8,434 nt of DNA from an uncultured Methylococcaceae bacterium (GTDB lineage Bacteria > Pseudomonadota > Gammaproteobacteria > Methylococcales > Methylomonadaceae): positions 1 through 8,434 of the forward strand of contig CAIMDR010000702.1 in NCBI GenBank assembly GCA_903839795.1, in the 5' to 3' direction. Positions 5,512-8,434 of the stretch are shown here, one piece after another (the first letter of the stretch is position 1; every line of letters starts with the position of its first letter). The position numbers and the translations under genes are program-made. Below the pieces are notes generated by a model. That model was not told the DNA's origin and ran no database searches. It was given only the letters and a program-made list of their open reading frames with translations.

Positions 5512-5699
5512 AATGCTTTCCTCAATAAAATACGCTTGTCGCATGCTTGGTGCATGCGATTCAAGCGCTGAAATTCTTCTAAATAAACCCGTCCCAAATC
5601 AGCAAGAATTTGTGACCTACCCGTCATGTTAACACAAGTACGGAAACTCTTCGTCATACGCATAGTACGGATATGAGCAATAGTGTGAATTTTGTTCAT
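5508..5699 (-). CDS. Unrecognised 63-residue basic protein between gvpV and gvpF
   Basis: 63 residues from the ATG at 5699, with 13 Arg/Lys and a few acidic residues, so basic; helical, with no membrane segment or signal peptide. The gene starts 10 nt after the gvpV stop with AAGG 8 nt before the ATG, and ends in a GTGA overlap with gvpF. That packing argues it is real. The frame is open further upstream inside gvpV, but that part is a shadow. The segment MTGRSQILADLGRVYLEEFQ (25-44) loosely resembles the SGR...LELERW region of the preceding GvpV, so the two may be distant paralogues. I do not recognise a family. Its last codons form a strong RNA hairpin (5533-5567). Function probably in vesicle assembly, inferred from position only. 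Confidence 0.65.
   Translation of the reverse strand: MNKIHTIAHIRTMRMTKSFRTCVNMTGRSQILADLGRVYLEEFQRLNRMHQACDKRILLRKAL
5519..5523 (-). promoter_or_regulatory. Ribosome binding site deciding the GTG start of gvpF
   Basis: GAGGA on the minus strand, 7 nt before the GTG at 5511. It begins about 9 nt after the base of the hairpin at 5533-5567, so folding of that hairpin could affect ribosome access. Confidence 0.65.
5533..5567 (-). promoter_or_regulatory. Strong hairpin just upstream of the gvpF ribosome binding site
   Basis: On the minus strand CGCTTG-AA-TCGCATGC, loop ACCAA, then GCATGCGA-CAAGCG. This gives 14 base pairs, six outer and eight inner, broken only by a two-base bulge. It lies in the last codons of the 63-residue gene and is followed by TATTTTATT. 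It is far stronger than expected in this AT-rich region. It could be an attenuator, an mRNA processing or stability element, or a control on gvpF translation. No direct evidence decides between these. Confidence 0.55.
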
Positions 5700-5709
5700 G
5701 ATGACAGCC

Positions 5710-6024
5710 TTAATACTTGATTCGTAAACCAGAAGACTTTTTGTTCCCAGTCGATTCTGATTTGCCTTTGTTGTAAACCATTTCGCAAGCTGCTGTTGCA
5801 CTTGCGAGCAATAGTTCTTTTTCTTTATCAATTTCCGCTATACGTTTATCAATCATGGCAATGCGTGATAAAGCAACTTCACGTTCTCGTGTTCGCCGCC
5901 AGCGCTCTAACTCAAGAGCGCCTACCTGAAAATAATCACGATATACTTCATGATCACGACTCACTCGTCCTGAATGGGTTTTAATATCTGAAACTGTTCG
6001 AGGAGGGCTTGTGATTATTGCCAT
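5710..6024 (-). CDS. gvpV: GvpV-like gas vesicle accessory protein
   Basis: 104 residues, soluble. An N-terminal proline-containing stretch (1-12) leads into SGRVSRDHEVYRDYFQVGAL (18-37). A charged helix of about 36-76 (ELERWRRTREREVALSRIA, then DKRIAEIDKEKELLL) is probably a coiled coil. The tail after 84 is Ser/Lys-rich and likely disordered. It directly follows gvpN, as gvpV does in Serratia 39006 and as small coiled-coil genes do in many clusters, so the name rests mainly on position. The function of GvpV is not established. The ATG is 4 nt after the gvpN stop, with only a GAG upstream, so it is probably translated by coupling to gvpN. Confidence 0.75.
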   Translation of the reverse strand: MAIITSPPRTVSDIKTHSGRVSRDHEVYRDYFQVGALELERWRRTREREVALSRIAMIDKRIAEIDKEKELLLASATAACEMVYNKGKSESTGNKKSSGLRIKY

Positions 6025-6028
6025 GAGA

Positions 6029-7018
6029 TTACTCGACTGCTTTTATTTTTGTAGATACGCTGATTGCCTCAGAACCCACTGGAGGACAAACTTTGCGAAT
6101 GACAGCATCAACCATATCATGGAATATCGAACGCCCCGCATGTTGTATTTTTGCAGTTTCCATGCTCAATACATCGTAGCAAATAGAATGAAATAAACTA
6201 TCACCATACCGTGCTTTCATTCCTTGTATATGTAAAATACGAGCAATAGCAATGCCTGCGCGTAATCCGTGCTTGGTTTCATGCTCGGTGCCATGCAACT
6301 CTCTGACTATATCCACAACGAAAGTAGCTTCTTTTAATGCTAATTCAGAACGGGCATGAAGAATCTGTAGCTCGGTATCACGATCTGCGAAGCCAACATT
6401 GATAGTAATCATACGGTTCATCAGCGCATCTTGAGTTTTGTGCGTACCTGCGTATTCTTCCGGATTGGAGGTAAAAATAGCGCGAAAAGCAGGATGTACA
6501 TCCATAAAGCCTTCTCCAGCACCACGCGAACCTGGCAAGTTTAAAATACCTTCTGAGAACACGGATAACAGTACGTTATTGGTCTCTGCCTTGGAGCGGT
6601 TAAACTCATCATAAATCAACATGTCACCATTTCTGCAGGCCGTTGTTAAACGATTATCGACCCACATACGGCTCATATTTTCTTCAGTTTTTAATACCGA
6701 ATGAATGTAGTTATCTACTAAACTGCTTTTGCGATAACCAATGTCTTTGCCTGTCAAATCGGATGTTACAAATTCTTCATTACCTTGCAACAAGGTTACA
6801 GGACGTCCCCATTGTGCCGCGAGGTGAAACGCTAAAGTCGTTTTTCCTGTTCCCGAAGGTCCGGCAAAATGTACAGGGTAGCCAGCATTTAAATAAACCA
6901 ATGAGCGTTCTATAATCTCCTTCACATACGAAGTGACTACAAATTGATCACTGGCCTCTGGAATGATAAGGTCATCTTTTACTGCATGTAAATTTGAAAC
7001 TGTATTACTCTTATTCAT
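6029..7018 (-). CDS. gvpN: Gas vesicle AAA+ ATPase GvpN
   Basis: 329 residues, a MoxR-type AAA+ protein. Walker A is GPSGTGKT (53-60), Walker B LIYDEFNR (134-141), sensor 1 FTSNP (182-186), and MNRMITINV (200-208) follows as in MoxR ATPases. The QGNEEFVTSDLTG segment (78-90) is characteristic of GvpN. GvpN is needed for vesicles to grow to full width; in cyanobacterial and related systems it acts with GvpC and the shell. All nucleotide-binding residues are intact. AGGAG lies 5 nt before the ATG. It is preceded by a 439 bp gap, so it may have its own promoter, and followed by gvpV after 4 nt. Confidence 0.96.
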   Translation of the reverse strand: MNKSNTVSNLHAVKDDLIIPEASDQFVVTSYVKEIIERSLVYLNAGYPVHFAGPSGTGKTTLAFHLAAQWGRPVTLLQGNEEFVTSDLTGKDIGYRKSSLVDNYIHSVLKTEENMSRMWVDNRLTTACRNGDMLIYDEFNRSKAETNNVLLSVFSEGILNLPGSRGAGEGFMDVHPAFRAIFTSNPEEYAGTHKTQDALMNRMITINVGFADRDTELQILHARSELALKEATFVVDIVRELHGTEHETKHGLRAGIAIARILHIQGMKARYGDSLFHSICYDVLSMETAKIQHAGRSIFHDMVDAVIRKVCPPVGSEAISVSTKIKAVE

Positions 7019-7103
7019 AAATGCTCCTGTGCCAAACGGCAGCTGTCCTTCCTGATAATAAGGGATAAATTATTAGGATTATCTTTAAATAGTGATGATG
7101 AGA

Positions 7104-7131
7104 ATTTTAGTACTCTTGTTTAACGCAGCAA
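7104..7131 (-). promoter_or_regulatory. Possible sigma-70-type promoter for gvpN
   Basis: On the minus strand TTGCTG (7131-7126) and TAAAAT (7109-7104) are separated by 16 bp. The predicted transcript would have a leader of roughly 75-80 nt before gvpN. The -35 element coincides with one arm of the dyad at 7126-7156. No sigma-54 (GG-N10-GC) site is visible in this gap. Confidence 0.28.
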
Positions 7132-7184
7132 GTACTTAAATATTAAATGGTTGCTGATTGATATAAAAGTATTTTACATCAATC
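7126..7184. promoter_or_regulatory. Two abutting dyad symmetries upstream of gvpN
   Basis: The first dyad is CAGCAA (7126-7131) with TTGCTG (7151-7156). The second is GATTGAT (7156-7162) with ATCAATC (7178-7184), extended inward by TAAAA/TTTTA, giving 12 of 13 matched pairs around a 3 nt centre. They share a single base. Such symmetric AT-rich sites often bind dimeric regulators; the outer TTGAT/ATCAA halves resemble FNR half sites but are 15 bp apart, not 4. The second could also fold as an RNA hairpin. Confidence 0.4.
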
Positions 7185-7376
7185 GATTAAAACTAATTTT
7201 ACGGCACTATTGTCTTTTTTATAACTACTCAATTTAATAAAGAGAATGCATGCGCTTATACTTAATCATTACCCAACAAAACATTAAGTTATAATATTAT
7301 TTTAATAAAAAAGAAGCTTGAGTAATTGCTATAAGACTTTAAATGTTAATGTCTTCATAGTAGAAATAATTTACTT

Positions 7377-7408
7377 GACCTTTAGTGCCGTAGGCAACAC
7401 TAAAGGTC
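7377..7408 (-). terminator. Hairpin downstream of the gvpC region
   Basis: A perfect 11 bp stem, GACCTTTAGTG (7377-7387) with CACTAAAGGTC (7398-7408), around a 10 nt loop. It lies about 50 nt after the TAG at 7458. The T run after it on the minus strand is weak (CAAGTAAATTATTT), so it may terminate poorly or mainly protect the 3' end of the abundant gvpA-gvpC messenger. Confidence 0.45.
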
Positions 7409-7457
7409 TATGAAATAAATATAGGGCAGTATATGACCCTCAATTTTCATCAAGTTA

Positions 7458-7643
7458 CTATTTATCTTTTTTTGCACCAGAAAAACTTTTAGAGGGTTTT
7501 TTAGGACTTTTCATTTTATTTTTTTCGGACTCTGTAACATTGGAATGTGGCGATGGTGAAATTGCTTGAACAACCTCTGGTAGCGCCAACTTTTCACTGC
7601 TACGACTTTCTTGTTGACTTAGCTCATTTTTACCATTTCCCAC
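7458..7643 (-). CDS. Ser/Lys/Pro-rich tail frame after gvpC (GvpC extension or small gene)
   Basis: 61 codons from a GTG at 7643 with GAGG 5 nt upstream, so a separate small protein is possible. The same frame is open 14 codons further up to the A12 run (7685-7696) in gvpC, in the -1 frame. A single extra A, or slippage there, would fuse it to GvpC and give a protein of about 233 residues. The sequence is low-complexity and probably disordered, ending in SPKKPSKSFSGAKKDK, strongly basic. I know no family for it. The fusion reading is attractive because the GvpC repeats end right at the A run, but it could also be a frameshifted decayed end or a homopolymer sequencing error. Confidence 0.45.
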   Translation of the reverse strand: MGNGKNELSQQESRSSEKLALPEVVQAISPSPHSNVTESEKNKMKSPKKPSKSFSGAKKDK

Positions 7644-7669
7644 TTCAGCCTCACCAACAAAATGAAGAG

Positions 7670-8158
7670 CTAAACTAGGAATGCTTTTTTTTTTTTATCA
7701 GTACCGAAAAAAACAGCATGAGCACCGGCTCTGTCTTGTGAAGCTTCATTAATAAAGGCTGCAACACTGCGACTATTCTCAGTAATAAAGTCCAACCTTT
7801 CTTTTGCACTTTGTTCAGCCATGTTTTTGTGGTCAACATTAAAGCTGTTTAATAAATCTAATGTCTTTTTTGACACTTCGTTAACAAAAGTGGCTCTTTC
7901 TTCACGCCCTTGCTTACTCATCGCTTGATGAAAGCTATTAAAATCACTTAATAAGCTCTTGACGTCACTTGCATTATTGTTGACAAATGCTGCACGTGCT
8001 CTTGCATCTTGAAGTCCATTACTGGCTCGAGTTGCAGTAAAGTCAGAGATTTGAGCTCTTACATTAAAAATGCGTTCATTTTGTTCAGACAAGCGAGTTT
8101 GCCGAGTAATATCAATATTACTACGCAATTGCGCCATGTCATCTGTTAATTGTCCCAT
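7670..8158 (-). CDS. gvpC: Gas vesicle outer strengthening protein GvpC
   Basis: 162 residues, helical and charged. Four tandem repeats of exactly 33 residues start at R22, R55, R88 and R121: F58, F91 and F124 are one register apart, as are F40, F73 and F106. The 33-residue repeat is the hallmark of GvpC, which winds around the outside of the GvpA ribs and stiffens them. The last repeat ends at T153; then comes DKKKK from an A12 run and a short AFLV end. The ATG at 8158 is firm: AAGGAG (8170-8165) lies 6 nt upstream. It follows gvpA, as is usual. The A12 run with an open -1 frame behind it leaves the true C-terminus uncertain. Confidence 0.9.
   Translation of the reverse strand: MGQLTDDMAQLRSNIDITRQTRLSEQNERIFNVRAQISDFTATRASNGLQDARARAAFVNNNASDVKSLLSDFNSFHQAMSKQGREERATFVNEVSKKTLDLLNSFNVDHKNMAEQSAKERLDFITENSRSVAAFINEASQDRAGAHAVFFGTDKKKKAFLV
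7685..7696 (-). repeat. A12 homopolymer near the end of gvpC
   Basis: Twelve A on the minus strand encode four lysines (155-158). Runs of nine or more A are known sites of polymerase or ribosome slippage. The -1 frame stays open for 75 codons after it. Confidence 0.9.
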
Positions 8159-8190
8159 GGTATTCTCCTTAGATTATCATTTTAAGCAAA

Positions 8191-8213
8191 GCTCCAATCA
8201 ATAACTTTGGAGC
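8191..8213 (-). terminator. Second hairpin between gvpA and gvpC
   Basis: GCTCCAA (8213-8207) pairs perfectly with TTGGAGC (8197-8191) around a 9 nt loop on the minus strand, followed by TTTGCTT. A short, partial terminator would explain high gvpA and lower gvpC expression. It lies about 20 nt before the gvpC ribosome binding site. Confidence 0.5.
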
Positions 8214-8220
8214 CGTTTAA

Positions 8221-8257
8221 AGCACCCAAGCTATTAAACAAACAGCAGTTGGGCGCT
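8221..8257 (-). promoter_or_regulatory. First hairpin after gvpA
   Basis: On the minus strand AGCGCCCAA (8257-8249) pairs with TTGGGTGCT (8229-8221), nine pairs with one G-U, around a 19 nt loop. It lies 17 nt after the gvpA stop. Lacking a T run, it is more likely an mRNA 3'-end stabiliser or, with the next hairpin, part of a two-step attenuator. Confidence 0.45.
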
Positions 8258-8274
8258 CTTACTCTTTTACTTAA

Positions 8275-8434
8275 TTACGCTGGAGTAGCTGCACTGGCGG
8301 TAAGGCCAATCGCTTCTGCGTATTTCAAATAAGTTTCAACAGAAGCAATAACAACGCGAGCTTCTATTGATAACAATTCGATACCAACCAATGAAACTTT
8401 AACCCAAGCATCAATAACGATGCCTTTGTCAAGA
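8275..8434 (-). CDS. gvpA: Main gas vesicle shell protein GvpA, C-terminal part
   Basis: The last 52 residues and the stop are in the window; the start lies beyond the right edge. The sequence begins [20 protein letters not shown] and continues [20 protein letters not shown], nearly invariant in GvpA, then a short [12 protein letters not shown] end. GvpA is the small hydrophobic protein that polymerises into the ribs forming the gas-filled shell. Compared with the two paralogues in this window, it keeps IDAWV and [11 protein letters not shown], the features of the main wall protein. It is followed by two hairpins and then gvpC. By Serratia naming it is gvpA1. Its promoter, the probable target of the NtrC-type regulator, is not in the window. 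Confidence 0.97.
   Translation of the reverse strand, partial: LDKGIVIDAWVKVSLVGIELLSIEARVVIASVETYLKYAEAIGLTASAATPA

Larger units (their letters stand above)
7019..7457. other. 439 bp gap between the gvpC region and gvpN
   Basis: No gene is visible on either strand; the region is strongly AT-rich. It contains, in minus-strand order, the hairpin at 7408-7377, a plain AT stretch, two adjacent dyads at 7184-7126, a possible promoter (7131-7104) and an imperfect 9 bp inverted repeat (CCTGATAAT at 7051-7059 with ATTATTAGG at 7069-7077) in the putative gvpN leader. This is the largest break in the vesicle cluster and probably divides it into two transcription units. Confidence 0.5.

Noticed and set aside
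5511..5544. ATG at 5544 as the start of gvpF
   Set aside because: It has no ribosome binding site and would overlap the 63-residue gene by 37 nt. The GTG at 5511 has GAGGA 7 nt upstream and a 4 nt stop/start overlap.
5700..5831. Upstream extension of the 63-residue gene to an ATG at 5831
   Set aside because: It lies inside gvpV in another frame and has no start signal. The ATG at 5699 has AAGG and follows the gvpV stop.
7156..7184. FNR/CRP-type binding site upstream of gvpN
   Set aside because: The TTGAT and ATCAA halves are 15 bp apart, while FNR sites have 4 bp. It is kept only as a dyad of unknown function.
1..8434. Insertion sequences, tRNA or rRNA genes, CRISPR arrays, attachment sites
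   Set aside because: I looked and saw no transposase-like frame, no tRNA cloverleaf, no regularly spaced repeats and no integrase.

Overview
The window is almost entirely one gas vesicle gene cluster, read on the minus strand from right to left. It encodes a buoyancy organelle: a hollow, gas-permeable protein shell. The sequence is AT-rich. The gene order (gvpA, gvpC, gvpN, gvpV, gvpF, gvpG, a second gvpA-like gene, gvpK, a small TPR gene, a third gvpA-like gene, a gvpY-like gene, then an NtrC-type regulator) closely parallels my recollection of the first part of the Serratia sp. ATCC 39006 cluster (gvpA1-C-N-V-F1-G-W-A2-K-X-A3-Y-gvrA). This points to a gammaproteobacterium, probably aquatic. 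I cannot name the genus.

Layout, in transcription order. At the right edge is the 3' part of gvpA (main shell protein, 8275 to the edge). Two hairpins separate it from gvpC (8158-7670), which encodes four 33-residue repeats and ends at a run of 12 A. A 75-codon open frame continues in the -1 frame after that run. A 439 bp gap follows, holding a strong hairpin, two adjacent dyads and a possible promoter. Next is a compact set: gvpN (AAA+ ATPase), gvpV, an unrecognised 63-codon gene, gvpF with a GTG start overlapping that gene by 4 nt, and gvpG with a 32-residue all-acidic tail. After a 186 bp gap come a GvpS/GvpM-like gvpA paralogue, gvpK, a TPR protein, a GvpJ-like paralogue and a gvpY-like gene. 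A 407 bp gap precedes the sigma-54-dependent regulator (gvrA-like). It ends in a likely terminator against the 3' end of a convergent, truncated PAS-domain reading frame that enters from the left edge.

How they work together (family knowledge applied to this locus): GvpA polymerises into the ribbed shell and GvpC clamps its outside. GvpF, GvpG, GvpK, GvpV, the GvpA-like proteins GvpJ and GvpS, and the ATPase GvpN nucleate and enlarge the vesicle. The NtrC-type protein probably drives a sigma-54 promoter, most likely upstream of gvpA and so outside this window.

The points most worth a second look are the A12 run in gvpC with its open -1 frame, the strong hairpin just before the gvpF ribosome binding site, the 63-codon unknown gene, the acidic tail of GvpG with its own open -1 frame, and GvpY's resemblance to the TraB/Tiki/EreA superfamily.
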